Counted from the stretch's first letter, positions 24,667 through 35,020 are shown. The stretch: 64,000 nucleotides of DNA from Anaerolineae bacterium (GCA_011176685.1 DUED01000033.1:1-64000); one strand, 5' to 3'. Notes: generated by a model from the letters alone, not told the origin. Translations and numbers: made by a program.

Positions 24667-25398
24667 TCAACGAAGGACTGCATTAAGGCTAAGCCCTTTA
24701 AGAAACATTATTTTAAATTCTTCTGGCAAGTTGTATGATTCAAGAGCTGTTAAAACTTTTTTTACATCATATGGGATACGATATTGTTTTACCCTTATTT
24801 CTTTATCTATTTCCAGAATGGCATAAGAAGCATCCGGGCAACCATCATCTTGTCTACCAACGCTTCCTGGATTAATGAACAATACGTTGTGTATTCTTTC
24901 TTGAAAGAACTGATGGGTATTACCACTCACGATAACATCAACATTGTACTGGTCGGCTATTTCTTGAAATCTGCTGGTTTGTGTTTCTTCGGATAGGTGT
25001 TCGCTGATATCCTCTGGGCTGCCATGTGTAAGCAATATGTGCACATTGGAAATGGTGTATTTTTGTGTTTTCGGAAGACTTTCTAAATAGGTTAGATTTT
25101 GAATGGAAATGTGGTCATGTGCCCAATTGAAAGCTAAAAGTTTGAGTGCTATTTTCTTTTTCTGCCGTCTTTTTCGTTTTTGTTTGATCAAGATTACCTT
25201 CCGGTCATAATCGCCAATGACAGAAAGGATCCTTTTATCGCGGATGAATGTAATTACTTCGTCTGGAAAGGGCCCGTACCCAACCAAATCCCCTGCATTT
25301 AGCAAAGATTGTACGCCTATTGACCTTGCATGCAGACACGCAGCTTCTAAAGCGGGTAGGTTGGCGTGAATGTCACTAATCAGAGCGATCTTTACCAA
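24667..25398 (-). CDS. YfcE-like metallophosphoesterase
   Basis: 243 residues. Metal ligands appear in order: SDIHANLPALEA (DxH), NAGDLVGYGPFPDEV (GD), IGDYDRKV in place of the usual GNHD, LLTHGSP, and SGNTHQFF in place of GHTH. The end has NPGSVGRQDD. The changed third motif (Asn to Asp) is unusual but could still bind metal. It is the last gene of the nine-gene minus-strand run and follows CHAD by 28 nt. Likely a phosphodiesterase or phosphatase of unknown substrate. Confidence 0.82.
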   Translation of the reverse strand: MVKIALISDIHANLPALEAACLHARSIGVQSLLNAGDLVGYGPFPDEVITFIRDKRILSVIGDYDRKVILIKQKRKRRQKKKIALKLLAFNWAHDHISIQNLTYLESLPKTQKYTISNVHILLTHGSPEDISEHLSEETQTSRFQEIADQYNVDVIVSGNTHQFFQERIHNVLFINPGSVGRQDDGCPDASYAILEIDKEIRVKQYRIPYDVKKVLTALESYNLPEEFKIMFLKGLSLNAVLR

Positions 25399-25426
25399 AA
25401 TTGATGCCTTTATTTATTAAATATTT

Positions 25427-26473
25427 TCAAGTCGCTTGGTGTGTATTTGATTTTTGTTTGGTTTCTTGGGAATTCTTTAGTTTTTTTTCAATTGTGTTGG
25501 AGGTATTTAAAGCGGTTTGAAGTGTAGATTCTAATATTAGTTCGCGCAGATTTAGCCAAGTTTCCTGCTTTCGCCATTTCCGCCATTGGTTGATGAAATC
25601 TTCATACAGGTTGTTGCGTTGTTTTTTTTGGCTTTGTTTCAAAAATTGGAAACCAGGTAGGAGTCGATTAAATGGGCGCGCGTATCCATAGTAATCGATA
25701 GTAAATTGTCTTTCTTTCTTAATAAAGTTGGGCAGGGTTTGAATCCAAATATCGCAATCGCGGATGTCTCCCAGGGTCTGCTGTGTATTTCTAGTAACTT
25801 CCAGAAATGGTTCAATTTTCCCAAAATAGAGAGGTGTGAATATTTCTAAGGAATACCTCAAATTCTTGGCAGCAATCCTCATTAAGTGCAGTTCTTTAAC
25901 CTTTTCAGGGTGAAAGAGAAATACTTCATAGAAAAGGAATTCATCCAAACGGCTATGAATTGTGTCAAATGCGAGCTGGAAAAGGGGTTGAGAAAATTTC
26001 TCCTGATCTGGGGATGGTTCTGCTAATGGCTTCAACGACGTTACCATTTCTTCTAGAACCGGGCTATTTTTAATTTCGTCTGCTTTTATTTGAACTTTTT
26101 CTTGGAGTTTTTTCCTTTTTTGCTTTAATCTCAGTAAAATGCGACGGATTCCTGAACGGATAGTGTTATCGTTAATACCCTCATAAAAGCCCTTTAAAAA
26201 ATTAATTTGAACATCTAAGTCTCGTGTGCTCCCGTATGCTTTGGTAATCGATCGAATTACTTTCAACCATTTCTCGGTCTTTTTGTCAGGGAAATAGGTT
26301 GCGAAGACAGCCAAATGTGCCCTAATCCTGCGTGAAGCGACGCGTATATCGTGGATATCTTCAATATCTCGCCTTTTATGTATACCTTTCAGGGCTTTGA
26401 ATAAGGATTCAGTATTGAATAAAATAGATTTCGCTCCAAATTGGCGAATTTTATCGTTCAACTCTTTTTTCAT
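25427..26473 (-). CDS. CHAD domain protein
   Basis: 348 residues, helical and rich in basic residues. It has the CHAD signature DIHDIRVASRRIRAHLAVFA near the N-terminus and ELHLMRIAAKNLRYSLEIF in the second half, the two conserved His-Arg helices. CHAD domains bind inorganic polyphosphate. A basic Lys/Gln tail follows. Its place between TMPK-like kinases and a phosphoesterase, in a run that includes phoU and pstB, suggests a phosphate or polyphosphate link, which is inference. Confidence 0.88.
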   Translation of the reverse strand: MKKELNDKIRQFGAKSILFNTESLFKALKGIHKRRDIEDIHDIRVASRRIRAHLAVFATYFPDKKTEKWLKVIRSITKAYGSTRDLDVQINFLKGFYEGINDNTIRSGIRRILLRLKQKRKKLQEKVQIKADEIKNSPVLEEMVTSLKPLAEPSPDQEKFSQPLFQLAFDTIHSRLDEFLFYEVFLFHPEKVKELHLMRIAAKNLRYSLEIFTPLYFGKIEPFLEVTRNTQQTLGDIRDCDIWIQTLPNFIKKERQFTIDYYGYARPFNRLLPGFQFLKQSQKKQRNNLYEDFINQWRKWRKQETWLNLRELILESTLQTALNTSNTIEKKLKNSQETKQKSNTHQAT

Positions 26474-26518
26474 TTCCCGAAATACCTGCTAATAGAAAAT
26501 TTTTAAATCGATGTTCTA

Positions 26519-27202
26519 TCAATCCAATAATTTCTCAATATGAGAATATAAATCTTCAAAAACAGCAGTGATAGAACGATTGGCGTCGATGATAACAAAG
26601 TTAAATTCATCTGCCATGGCATCAAACTGCGCGATCAATCGGGACTGGTATTTGGTGAAGCTGTCATAGAGGTTGTCCTCTTTTAATACGTCCATACCGG
26701 ATTCCCAATAATCAAAACCGCGTTCGTAAACGATACGTGTGACTAGAGTTGGTATGTCTGCTTTGAGGTAGAAAACTATGTCGGGTTTTAAGGCGAAGCC
26801 ATATACTTTCCTGGTCCAGGTAGGGTCTATTCCACGAACGATATTCCTGGCGATGATGGAATAAAAATATCTATCAGAAAGTACATAAAAACCGGCTTTT
26901 AGCGCAGGAATGATCTGATTTTCCAACCGGTCTGCAAAGTCTGTAGCATAAAAAAGACTGAGTGTGGTAGGGGTGAGTGTATTTCCTTTTTTGGCTTCAT
27001 TAAGTCCCGGTTGAGTTAACGGAGAGCGTCTTAAACCGGTATCAGAGACCGCATAACCATTTTTCTCAAGCCACTTTCTTAACATTTTAACTTGCGTAGA
27101 TCTTCCAACCCCATCTGTGCCTTCTAATACAATGAGTTTTCCTTTCAATTGTCCAATCTTGCTATAAGGAAATCCAGCGCCATAAAATTTAGGTTTTGCC
27201 AT
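26519..27202 (-). CDS. divergent thymidylate-kinase-like protein with altered P-loop
   Basis: 227 residues. The nucleotide-binding loop is EGTDGVGRSTQ, with Arg in the position of the usual Walker A lysine. TDFADRLENQIIPAL replaces the normal TMPK FAADR segment, and SDRYFYSIIARN keeps the DR(Y) motif. A canonical REPGGT loop is missing (LRRSPLTQPG instead). It is a paralogue of the next gene upstream, 10 nt away. Whether it phosphorylates dTMP is doubtful; it may act on another phosphate acceptor. Confidence 0.75.
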   Translation of the reverse strand: MAKPKFYGAGFPYSKIGQLKGKLIVLEGTDGVGRSTQVKMLRKWLEKNGYAVSDTGLRRSPLTQPGLNEAKKGNTLTPTTLSLFYATDFADRLENQIIPALKAGFYVLSDRYFYSIIARNIVRGIDPTWTRKVYGFALKPDIVFYLKADIPTLVTRIVYERGFDYWESGMDVLKEDNLYDSFTKYQSRLIAQFDAMADEFNFVIIDANRSITAVFEDLYSHIEKLLD

Positions 27203-27212
27203 CTTTTAGCTC

Positions 27213-27938
27213 CTAGTTTTGTACAGCTTTTTGGGGTTTCTTGTTATGACGATGAGCAGAGGTCTTGGGGCTGGGCAATCCATCCCAATCTTGAAGGACT
27301 TGACGAACTAGACCGCGGATGTTCTTTTGTTGTTTTTGCACAGATTGGGTTGCATCGATTACTTCAAAATTAAATTCTTTTATCATTCTTTCATACTCTT
27401 CCAGGATACGTCCTTGAAAAATTCGGAAACTGTCAATTCTTTTATCAGACAATTTAAGATCCATCCCGGCTTCATAGTACTTAATCTTAGCTCTGGAAGC
27501 GAGAATTCTGTCAACAGCAGTGTCTATATCGATGCGAAAGAAAAATGTTAAATCTGGCTGATATGCAAATGAGTATAAATTGCGAATCCATTGTGGGTCT
27601 ATGCCACGTGCGACATCCCGAGCGAGACCGGTGAAGGCATAACGGTCTGCTAGGACGATCACACCTGCTTTAAGCATTGGCAGGAAAAAATTTTCCCAAC
27701 GGTCTGCAAAATCTGTCACTTGTATCAAGCTGAAAGTTGTGGGTGTAAACATTCGCTCTTTCTTGCCGAGTTTAGTTGTGCTTTTCACTAATGGCGAAGA
27801 ATTCCATTCGCTGAAATAGACGGATTCCCCTTTCCCCCGCAGCCATTTGTAAAGCAAATCGATTTGTGTGGATTTACCGCTGCCGTCAATGCCCTCAACG
27901 ACAATCAATTTTCCTTTGCATAAGTTAGTTTGTAGCAT
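27213..27938 (-). CDS. thymidylate-kinase-like protein, paralogue with intact P-loop
   Basis: 241 residues. EGIDGSGKSTQIDLLYKWL is an intact Walker A, followed by TTFSLIQVTDFADRWENFFLPMLKAG and LADRYAFTGLARDVARGID. It shares the same unusual WNSSPLVKSTT loop and TDFAD pattern as its neighbour, so both belong to one divergent TMPK branch. A basic, Pro-rich tail ends the protein. It stands 75 nt behind phoU. A housekeeping tmk elsewhere would show that these two have other roles. Confidence 0.75.
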   Translation of the reverse strand: MLQTNLCKGKLIVVEGIDGSGKSTQIDLLYKWLRGKGESVYFSEWNSSPLVKSTTKLGKKERMFTPTTFSLIQVTDFADRWENFFLPMLKAGVIVLADRYAFTGLARDVARGIDPQWIRNLYSFAYQPDLTFFFRIDIDTAVDRILASRAKIKYYEAGMDLKLSDKRIDSFRIFQGRILEEYERMIKEFNFEVIDATQSVQKQQKNIRGLVRQVLQDWDGLPSPKTSAHRHNKKPQKAVQN

Positions 27939-28013
27939 TAAAAGCCACCTTTGTAAAAAAGATTGATAACATGACGGTTAATTATAGCAAGCTAAATTTA
28001 TTATTTCTTCTTA

Positions 28014-28703
28014 CTAAATATCAAGTTGTTCATCATCTTCGTCGTCGCTGACGTCAAATTCTATTAATTCACCAGTGGCAGTAAATATGGTTCGTTCACA
28101 TATATTCGTCACCCGATCTGCCAAACGTTCCAGGTTATGTGAAACCCACATAAGCAGATTGGCGTGATCAATAATTGCTGGATTAGCAATCATGGAGTTC
28201 ACGATGGATTTGTAAGTTTTCAGGAATAGCTCATCAACCAGATCATCTTCAAGAGGTATGGATGCTGCTTCATTTAGATCTTCATTGATAAAAGCACTAA
28301 GTGCGCGATGTAACATGCTAATGCCTAACCTCGCCATTTCCTCAAAGTCCCGAATAGGCATGGGAATTTCAGTAATGCCAAGCCGCAGGTTGGTTTTCGC
28401 GATACCTTTAGCATAATCGCCCATCCTTTCCAACTCATTTACAACGATTAGCATTGCAGATAATAGGCGAAGATCGTGAGCAAAGGGTTGCTGGGTGGCC
28501 ATTAATATCAGAATGGCATTTTCGATTGCAAAACGCTTTTCATTGATTGCTAAGTCATCTTCATGAATGCGGCGCGACAGTTTAAAATCGCGCTTCTTGA
28601 GCGCCTCAACTGAATCCAAAATGGCTTGCTCAACCATACTACCGAGAAGTAGTATCTCATCCTGAATTTGTTGGATTTTTTTATCAAGCATCTTGCGTGG
28701 CAT
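28014..28703 (-). CDS. phoU: phosphate-signalling protein PhoU
   Basis: 229 residues from ATG 28703, where GAGGTAATCATT supplies the ribosome-binding site; the frame continues upstream into pstB but that part is not PhoU-like. Two three-helix PhoU repeats are visible, with LLILMATQQPFAHDLRLLSAMLIVVNELERMGDYAKGIAK and NLLMWVSHNLERLADRVTNICERTIF carrying the ExxxD metal-binding motifs. It restrains the PhoR kinase through the Pst transporter. An acidic tail ends it. Confidence 0.93.
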   Translation of the reverse strand: MPRKMLDKKIQQIQDEILLLGSMVEQAILDSVEALKKRDFKLSRRIHEDDLAINEKRFAIENAILILMATQQPFAHDLRLLSAMLIVVNELERMGDYAKGIAKTNLRLGITEIPMPIRDFEEMARLGISMLHRALSAFINEDLNEAASIPLEDDLVDELFLKTYKSIVNSMIANPAIIDHANLLMWVSHNLERLADRVTNICERTIFTATGELIEFDVSDDEDDEQLDI

Positions 28704-28731
28704 AATGATTACCTCTAGATTATTATATAGT

Positions 28732-29526
28732 CTATCCGAATCTCCCGGTAACATAATTCTCAGTTTCTTCCATATCTGGATTGATGAATAATTTATTCGT
28801 GGGAGCATATTCCACGAGTACACCCGCTAGTGAATCTGAAAGCGATCTATCCATAGATATGAATGCAGTCATATCTGAAACTCGGCTGGCTTGTTGCATG
28901 TTGTGAGTAACAATGATAATTGTATAATCCTTTTTCAACTCTTGCATTAATTCTTCAATACGAAGTGTGGCAAGTGGATCAAGGGCTGAAGCGGGCTCGT
29001 CCAATAAAATAACATTGGGTTCAGTTGCCAACACTCGTGCGATGCAAAGGCGCTGCTGTTGACCGCCAGAAAGAGACAAACCATTGTCTTTTAGTTTGTC
29101 TTTGACCTCATCCCATAATGCAGCTTGTTTTAAACTATATTCTACTAGCTCGTCAATATTTCCCTTGTAATTATTTATTCGAGCACCAAAAGCGATATTA
29201 TCATAGATGCTTTTTGGAAAGGGATTTGGTTTTTGAAAAACCATGCCTATTTGTTTTCTAATACTTACTGGATCAACTGATTCATCATATAAATTAATAT
29301 TATTGTAGAAAATTTTGCCATGTACTTGAGCAGAAGGTATTAAATCATTCATGCGATTGAAACATCGTAGAAGTGTACTTTTCCCACATCCTGAAGGTCC
29401 AATAATAGCTGTTATTTTATTCTTTTGAATGGATAAACTTATATCATGGAGGGCTTCATTGGTACCATAAAAAACACTGAGTTCATCTACGGTTATAATG
29501 GAATAATTATTATCGCTATTTTCCAT
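28732..29526 (-). CDS. pstB: phosphate ABC transporter ATP-binding protein PstB
   Basis: 264 residues. Walker [10 protein letters not shown] (43-51), FNRMNDLIP typical of PstB, Q-loop [18 protein letters not shown], signature LSGGQQQR and Walker [14 protein letters not shown] are all in order. It energises phosphate import with PstC and PstA. No pstS, pstC or pstA lies in the window, so the permease must be elsewhere. It follows the glycosyltransferase by 2 nt and precedes phoU. Confidence 0.95.
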   Translation of the reverse strand: MENSDNNYSIITVDELSVFYGTNEALHDISLSIQKNKITAIIGPSGCGKSTLLRCFNRMNDLIPSAQVHGKIFYNNINLYDESVDPVSIRKQIGMVFQKPNPFPKSIYDNIAFGARINNYKGNIDELVEYSLKQAALWDEVKDKLKDNGLSLSGGQQQRLCIARVLATEPNVILLDEPASALDPLATLRIEELMQELKKDYTIIIVTHNMQQASRVSDMTAFISMDRSLSDSLAGVLVEYAPTNKLFINPDMEETENYVTGRFG

Positions 29527-29528
29527 GT

Positions 29529-30761
29529 TTATCCAATAATTCTCTTTCCGCCATTCTTATTTCTCATGCCTTCAAAAATATGGATAAATTGATTTGCCAA
29601 TTTTGTGCGGTCAAATTTATCCTGAATGAGTTCCTGACCTGCCAATCCCATTTTTTTTGCAATTGCTTTGTGTTTGTATAGGTAGGTAATTGCGTTTGCC
29701 ATTTCCTGGACATTCCCGGGCGTAGTATAAATACCGCATCCTGCTTCTTCCACTACTTCCCGAATAACTCCGTCTATTGCTAAAATAATTGGCCTGCCAG
29801 CAGCCATATAATCAAACACCTTATTTGGATAAGTTGTTTTATAAAGGTCAACTGGTTTCAAAATAGCAATGCAAACATCAGCAGCCGCAAGCACCTCTTT
29901 CATCTCAATTTTAGGTACCGGGTCAATAAATGAAACGTTGCTCAATTTCATTGCATCCGCTTTTGTTTGTAAATTCTGTTTTTCCTTTCCATCACCTATT
30001 AAAACAATGCGGATATTTTTTTGTTGTTGGATGATTTGGGCAGCTTTCAAAATGACTTCCAGATCGTTGGACATTCCATGTGCACCGGCGTAAAGTACGA
30101 TATATTTATTTTCCAAATCGTGCAGCTTGCGAATAGTCTGCCTATCAGCATTTGGATCGAACATGGATGCATCGGAGCCATTCGGTATCAATCCAATGCG
30201 TTTTCCGCCTCTTGATCGAACATGATTAATAAACCCTGGGGAATTGACAATGATTTGATCAGCATGCCTGTAAAGAAATTGTTCTAACCAAAGCGAAATT
30301 CGTATTATGAATTTGTTTTTCAATACTCCAACCGCAATTGCAAATGCTGGCCAAAGATCGCGTACTTCAAAAAGGAAGGGCACTCTTTTAAGGCGTGCAA
30401 TGAGCCAGGCAGTGAAACCCTGAAATATGGGTGGAGAAGTGCCCCAAACCACATCGACCTTTTTTATATATAAGCTTCTTAGGAAAGAAGAGACCATAAA
30501 CGAGAAGAAACTGATAAGACGGTGAAAGAAGCTCTTATGCAGTGCAGGATAAGTGTATGTACGGAAAATGGTGATATTGGAATACGTGTTTAATTTTTGG
30601 GAATTTGGTTTGTTTTTTTCACCAGTGAGATAGCTTATAGGACTGGCAATAATGGTTACCTTATTTCCTTTTTCTGCAAGGATACGGGCGATTTCGTGAT
30701 GACGTGTGCCGCCTGGTTCATTCAGCGCAACAAAAGCCTGGTGTATAAGCAGGATGTGCAT
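29529..30761 (-). CDS. WbuB-like glycosyltransferase family 4
   Basis: 410 residues of GT-B fold. The N-terminus [35 protein letters not shown] is the WbuB-type start, and the C-terminal domain has [28 protein letters not shown] and the nucleotide-sugar site [17 protein letters not shown]. It transfers a sugar to a surface polysaccharide or lipid carrier on the cytoplasmic side. It lies 20 nt behind the heparinase-like gene and 2 nt ahead of pstB. Confidence 0.9.
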   Translation of the reverse strand: MHILLIHQAFVALNEPGGTRHHEIARILAEKGNKVTIIASPISYLTGEKNKPNSQKLNTYSNITIFRTYTYPALHKSFFHRLISFFSFMVSSFLRSLYIKKVDVVWGTSPPIFQGFTAWLIARLKRVPFLFEVRDLWPAFAIAVGVLKNKFIIRISLWLEQFLYRHADQIIVNSPGFINHVRSRGGKRIGLIPNGSDASMFDPNADRQTIRKLHDLENKYIVLYAGAHGMSNDLEVILKAAQIIQQQKNIRIVLIGDGKEKQNLQTKADAMKLSNVSFIDPVPKIEMKEVLAAADVCIAILKPVDLYKTTYPNKVFDYMAAGRPIILAIDGVIREVVEEAGCGIYTTPGNVQEMANAITYLYKHKAIAKKMGLAGQELIQDKFDRTKLANQFIHIFEGMRNKNGGKRIIG

Positions 30762-30781
30762 ATCTTGATTTTACCTGCAAT

Positions 30782-32755
30782 TTATTCGTTCTGATTCTCC
30801 ATAAAAGTCCACTTGCTAGTAATGGCTATAGGAGGCAGTGACTCTACGGTGTATCGAATAGAAAGTGCAGGAACCTTTTTACCGTAAATTGGTGAGAACC
30901 AGCCGAATATCGGTTTTTTGGGCTTGGAACCAATAAGCGCTTTTCCAGCACGTAGAATTTGCAGAGTGGGGGGTAAATACCGAGCTTGATTGTTCAGTGG
31001 TTGCCAGGTAATCTTAATTTGTAATTTACCAAAAGGTGTTCTTAGCAGGAGGTTATTCTTCTTGTTTTCCCATTTCCAGTCTGGAGTTAGCCAGTGAAGT
31101 GAAAATTGGTGTTTTGAAACCTGGTGTGGGTGTGATAGTAGTTGATCCTTGATTATCCAATGATATTTATCAATGCGTTTCAAGCTTCGCCTGTGAATAA
31201 TACCAATTTTTTGGTAACCATCGTGGTCTGCGATAATCTCTTCATCAGTATATTTGATGACCTTTGCCTGTGCCCAATCTAACCAGAGGAAGCGTCCAGC
31301 TCGCTGCATCTGATCTTTTCCATCAATAGAAATGGTGTTGTGAACTAAAGTGGATGCTAGTGCATTCTCCCACGGTGGTGGGGCATTATACTGATAAGTT
31401 CCTGCATCAAGCGCTACATTATGCCCCTTAAACCATAGATCAACATGTAGCTGGTCAGCATGTGCTGGTCTGCTGTTGAAATTTGTGGCGCGCAATATGG
31501 CATAGCTTTGCTTATCCCCTATGCGTAAGACAGCAGGTGTAAATGGGTGTGCTTGAATTTTTACAGGTGTATCAGTTATGTCTAAACCTAACCAGAGAGA
31601 GAGCTCATCCCAGGGTCCAGTGGGTAGGTATGCCTTTCCAAGAAATGCTCGGCTGGAAGATTGCGCTACTGGACGGAAGTCATAATATTCAGCAGTGGAT
31701 AAGGGTAAGATTAATGAACCATCATTGTGTCCGAGGTTAGGAGCTTGACCTGAAATGGGATCGATTTGTGCCAAGAGCCACCGGGTTGCAGCGGCCAATT
31801 TCTCCACAGTGGATAATGGGAGTGTACCCCCCATCGCTTTTGTAACCATTTGCATCCAAAGCGAGGAGTGTAGCATGAGCCGGTGATAGTTCATGCTGTG
31901 CTGTATATATATACCGTCATCTGTGATCTGTTTCTTGATAGCTTGATTGAACCACTTCCAACCCAGTTTACGCCACTGGCTGGCTTTAGGATATTCCTTT
32001 AGGAATGTGCCAGCAGTGAAAAGGGCAACGCCTTCAGTTAACCAGTGGTTGTTGTTTTGTGCTTGAGCATAGCAAATGGTTAGTGGAATGCGATCTGCGT
32101 GAGTGACAATTGCCTGAATCAAGTTTTGGAATTTACGTTGTGAAGTGCTTTCTGCATTATTAAAAATATGTGCGGCAAACACCATAGCCATTAATCGCAA
32201 TGCGACTTCTTGTGCGGAAGTCCAATTTTGGCCCATGTTTGCGGGATTGGATTCCTCAAATGCCCCAAATAATTGCCAAAATGATTGCGCATAGGAATCA
32301 TCATTAGTTAATAAATATGCTCGCCCTAATGGGTAAGTCCACCCAAAACGAGCTGGTTCCCAAATGTATTTAATATCCTCAATTCCCCAATTTTCTTTTT
32401 TTTGTTCATAAGCAGTCCAATGATGAAGAGTTCCTGGTGGTTTTAATTTAATTGCAACTGGCTGATCACCGAACAGGCGTGCTTTTCCAGAGATGATTTC
32501 TTTTGCTTGCGAAATTAAAATGTCATGTTTGTGTTGTAATAATCTGTTTATGTCTTCTTTTTTTGGTAAAGTAATTATCCAATTTACTTTTTTTGTATGT
32601 GGGGGATGATCCCTGGTTACGATAGCAGAAGGCGTTCTATACTTGAAATAGCCACTCCACAGTCCAATTTTATAAAGGGCATAGTACAACGAGGAGCGGA
32701 TACCGAGCTGTTTGATTGCCTTTAAAGTGAGTGTTGGCTTTTTTAATCTATGCAT
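30782..32755 (-). CDS. heparinase II/III family protein
   Basis: 657 residues. The N-terminal alpha/alpha-toroid contains NNNHWLTEGVALFTAG, and the C-terminal beta domain begins SYAILRATNFNSRPAHADQLHVDLWFKGHNVALDAGTYQY, the heparinase II/III signature with NTIS and DG following. No signal peptide is apparent, so it may act in the cytoplasm or modify a carrier-linked polymer. With the fused dehydrogenase upstream and a glycosyltransferase downstream it probably belongs to exopolysaccharide assembly. Confidence 0.85.
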   Translation of the reverse strand: MHRLKKPTLTLKAIKQLGIRSSLYYALYKIGLWSGYFKYRTPSAIVTRDHPPHTKKVNWIITLPKKEDINRLLQHKHDILISQAKEIISGKARLFGDQPVAIKLKPPGTLHHWTAYEQKKENWGIEDIKYIWEPARFGWTYPLGRAYLLTNDDSYAQSFWQLFGAFEESNPANMGQNWTSAQEVALRLMAMVFAAHIFNNAESTSQRKFQNLIQAIVTHADRIPLTICYAQAQNNNHWLTEGVALFTAGTFLKEYPKASQWRKLGWKWFNQAIKKQITDDGIYIQHSMNYHRLMLHSSLWMQMVTKAMGGTLPLSTVEKLAAATRWLLAQIDPISGQAPNLGHNDGSLILPLSTAEYYDFRPVAQSSSRAFLGKAYLPTGPWDELSLWLGLDITDTPVKIQAHPFTPAVLRIGDKQSYAILRATNFNSRPAHADQLHVDLWFKGHNVALDAGTYQYNAPPPWENALASTLVHNTISIDGKDQMQRAGRFLWLDWAQAKVIKYTDEEIIADHDGYQKIGIIHRRSLKRIDKYHWIIKDQLLSHPHQVSKHQFSLHWLTPDWKWENKKNNLLLRTPFGKLQIKITWQPLNNQARYLPPTLQILRAGKALIGSKPKKPIFGWFSPIYGKKVPALSIRYTVESLPPIAITSKWTFMENQNE

Positions 32756-32773
32756 ACACTGTGGAAGGTCAAC

Positions 32774-34930
32774 TTACTTGGTTAAAAGTATCTTTTGCCC
32801 AGTTAATAAAGCTTTATTGGCTGCAAGCGTAGCTTGCGAAACGGCAAAAAGTTCCTTATATGAGATAGGGGGAGCGGCTTTCTCTTGGATTGCTGTTAGG
32901 AAAGCTTTCCAAGCTGCCAGATGACCTTTGTCCTGTGTTGGTCTTGATCTCCGAACTTTACGGTTCCCATTAACAATTAATTCCAGCGAACGGAAATCGT
33001 TAAAAAGAGCTATTGATCCACCACTGAAGATTTCCAGATACTCTTTCGAGTAGCTTTTATCACCGTTTGAAAGGTATGCGATTGTTCCGATTGACCCATC
33101 AGGAAATTCCAATAGCATGTGCACATTATCATGATGGTATTTTCCTCGGTCAGGTAAAGCATTGGCAGATATGGCGCGAGGAGATTCTCCAACCATAAAT
33201 GTTAAGAAATCAATGAAATGGCAACCTTCTCCAATAATTCGTCCTCCTCCCTGAGCAGGATCATGCAGCCAGTGATGTGGAGGGAGATAGCCGGCATTGA
33301 TTCGATAATGTGCATATAACGGTTCAGTTCGACCGGCGAGAAATGATTTGAGTTCCTTTGCAAGTGGTGCAAAGCGGCGGTTGAAGCCAACCATTAAATA
33401 GGGAACATTCTTTTTTTTGACTGCACGTTCAATTTTTTCTAATTCCTTTTCATGTATTGCCAGGGGTTTTTCGCAGTAGATATGTTTTTTCTTTTCCAAT
33501 CCTTCCAGCACTAAATGTGCATGGTCTTGATGGCGTGTGAGGATAACCGCGATATCAATGGATTTATCTTTGAAAATGTCTTCAGCTGATGAGCTAGAAA
33601 AGGCGAAATTGAATCGTTGGGCTGCGTGTTGCGCGCTGGCTCCAGACGTGGAGGCGATGCTCGCTAATCTGACCCCTCCTGCTTTTTTTACAACAGGTAA
33701 AAATGTGGCTTTAGCGTAGTTACCTGCACCAATCACGCCGATTGATAATTTACCTGATGTTTTTTGGGTTTGGGGTTGGGAGTATGGAATTTGTGTTTTT
33801 GGTTTTTTCTGTTTACTTTCATATGTAAGCAGAATACCGAGGTATGGCTCATCGTTTTTTCCAGTGATGAGTTCATATGCCCGGTGTGCTTGTTCGATAG
33901 GAAAACTGTGCGTGATGAGCCGTTCGACATTAACTTTTCCGGCAGCGATTAGGTCCACAAAAGCTTCTAGATTTCGCCCTTCCGTCCAACGTACGTATCC
34001 AAGGGGATAATCCTGGCTTTCTTCTTCATATGTTCTGTCATAACGGCCTGGACCTGAAGAACGGGATACCTGAAAGAAAATCTCTTTTTCAAAATAGGGT
34101 TTTCTGGGAATATTCAAGCCAACTACGCCTATAGAAATAACATATGCTCGATCGCGGGCGATTTGACCTGCTAAAACGACTGTATCATCGCTGGGTGTAT
34201 CAGCACAAATAAGCACTGCATCAAAGCCACGTCCCTTAGTAAAGGAAAGATAGGATTGTTCTGCTTTTTTTCGAAGTATGGCTTTTGCACCCATTTTCTT
34301 TGCGGTTGAAACCCTCTTTGGATCAAGATCGATGCCAAGAACCTGGCAACCGGCTGCTTGGACAAGCTGTAACGTTAGAAGTCCTAGTAGACCCAGTCCA
34401 ATTACAGACACATTTTCGCCGACTTGAAGTCTGGCTAAACGGATACCATTCAATGCAATTGCACCCAGGGTAGCGAAGGCGCCTGAATTGAAAGCTACTT
34501 CCTCAGGTAAATGGACAAGTAGATTTTGTGGAATAACTGCATACTCAGCATGAACAGCATGCCCACCTCCCGCGCAAACTACTCGATCGCCTGGTTTGAA
34601 ATGCTGCAAGCTTTCTCCAACCTCAATAATGGTACCTGCAGAGGAATAACCCAAAGCAAGTGGTTGATCAAGGCGGTTCATTGAAGCTTCAAATGTAGCC
34701 AGCACCCCTTCTCTTTTTGTTTTTTCAATTACCTGCCTCATCAAGTCTGGGCGTGATTTAGCTTTTGATAGCAGATTCTTTTCGGCAAATTCTACTAGTG
34801 AACGTTCGGTGCCGGCGGATACAAGTGATGCAGCAGTTCTGACCAAAGCTGTTTTAGGTTGCACCTGTGGGACAGGCACTTCTACCACGGTGGTCTCTCC
34901 GCTGCGCATGTTCTGCAGTACCTGTTTCAT
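32774..34930 (-). CDS. fused zinc-type dehydrogenase and Gfo/Idh/MocA oxidoreductase
   Basis: 718 residues in two parts. Residues about 1-350 are a medium-chain alcohol-dehydrogenase fold (GYSSAGTIIEVGESLQHFKPGDRVVCAG; VIGLGLLGLLTLQLVQAAG as the nucleotide fold). From about 390 a second Rossmann unit starts (IGVIGAGNYAKATFLPVV) with the Gfo/Idh/MocA motif HIYCEKPLAIHEKELEKI and GEGCHFIDFLTFM. The pair occurs as one polypeptide in polysaccharide clusters. It probably oxidises and rearranges a nucleotide sugar. It heads the nine-gene run; 143 nt of spacer follow upstream. Confidence 0.9.
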   Translation of the reverse strand: MKQVLQNMRSGETTVVEVPVPQVQPKTALVRTAASLVSAGTERSLVEFAEKNLLSKAKSRPDLMRQVIEKTKREGVLATFEASMNRLDQPLALGYSSAGTIIEVGESLQHFKPGDRVVCAGGGHAVHAEYAVIPQNLLVHLPEEVAFNSGAFATLGAIALNGIRLARLQVGENVSVIGLGLLGLLTLQLVQAAGCQVLGIDLDPKRVSTAKKMGAKAILRKKAEQSYLSFTKGRGFDAVLICADTPSDDTVVLAGQIARDRAYVISIGVVGLNIPRKPYFEKEIFFQVSRSSGPGRYDRTYEEESQDYPLGYVRWTEGRNLEAFVDLIAAGKVNVERLITHSFPIEQAHRAYELITGKNDEPYLGILLTYESKQKKPKTQIPYSQPQTQKTSGKLSIGVIGAGNYAKATFLPVVKKAGGVRLASIASTSGASAQHAAQRFNFAFSSSSAEDIFKDKSIDIAVILTRHQDHAHLVLEGLEKKKHIYCEKPLAIHEKELEKIERAVKKKNVPYLMVGFNRRFAPLAKELKSFLAGRTEPLYAHYRINAGYLPPHHWLHDPAQGGGRIIGEGCHFIDFLTFMVGESPRAISANALPDRGKYHHDNVHMLLEFPDGSIGTIAYLSNGDKSYSKEYLEIFSGGSIALFNDFRSLELIVNGNRKVRRSRPTQDKGHLAAWKAFLTAIQEKAAPPISYKELFAVSQATLAANKALLTGQKILLTK

Positions 34931-35020
34931 ATTTTCCTCAAAATATACAATTTTCAGATTTTTTTACTTATAGCGAATTATAACTGTAGATTATCTTATC
35001 CATTCAGGTAAGTTTAAAGG

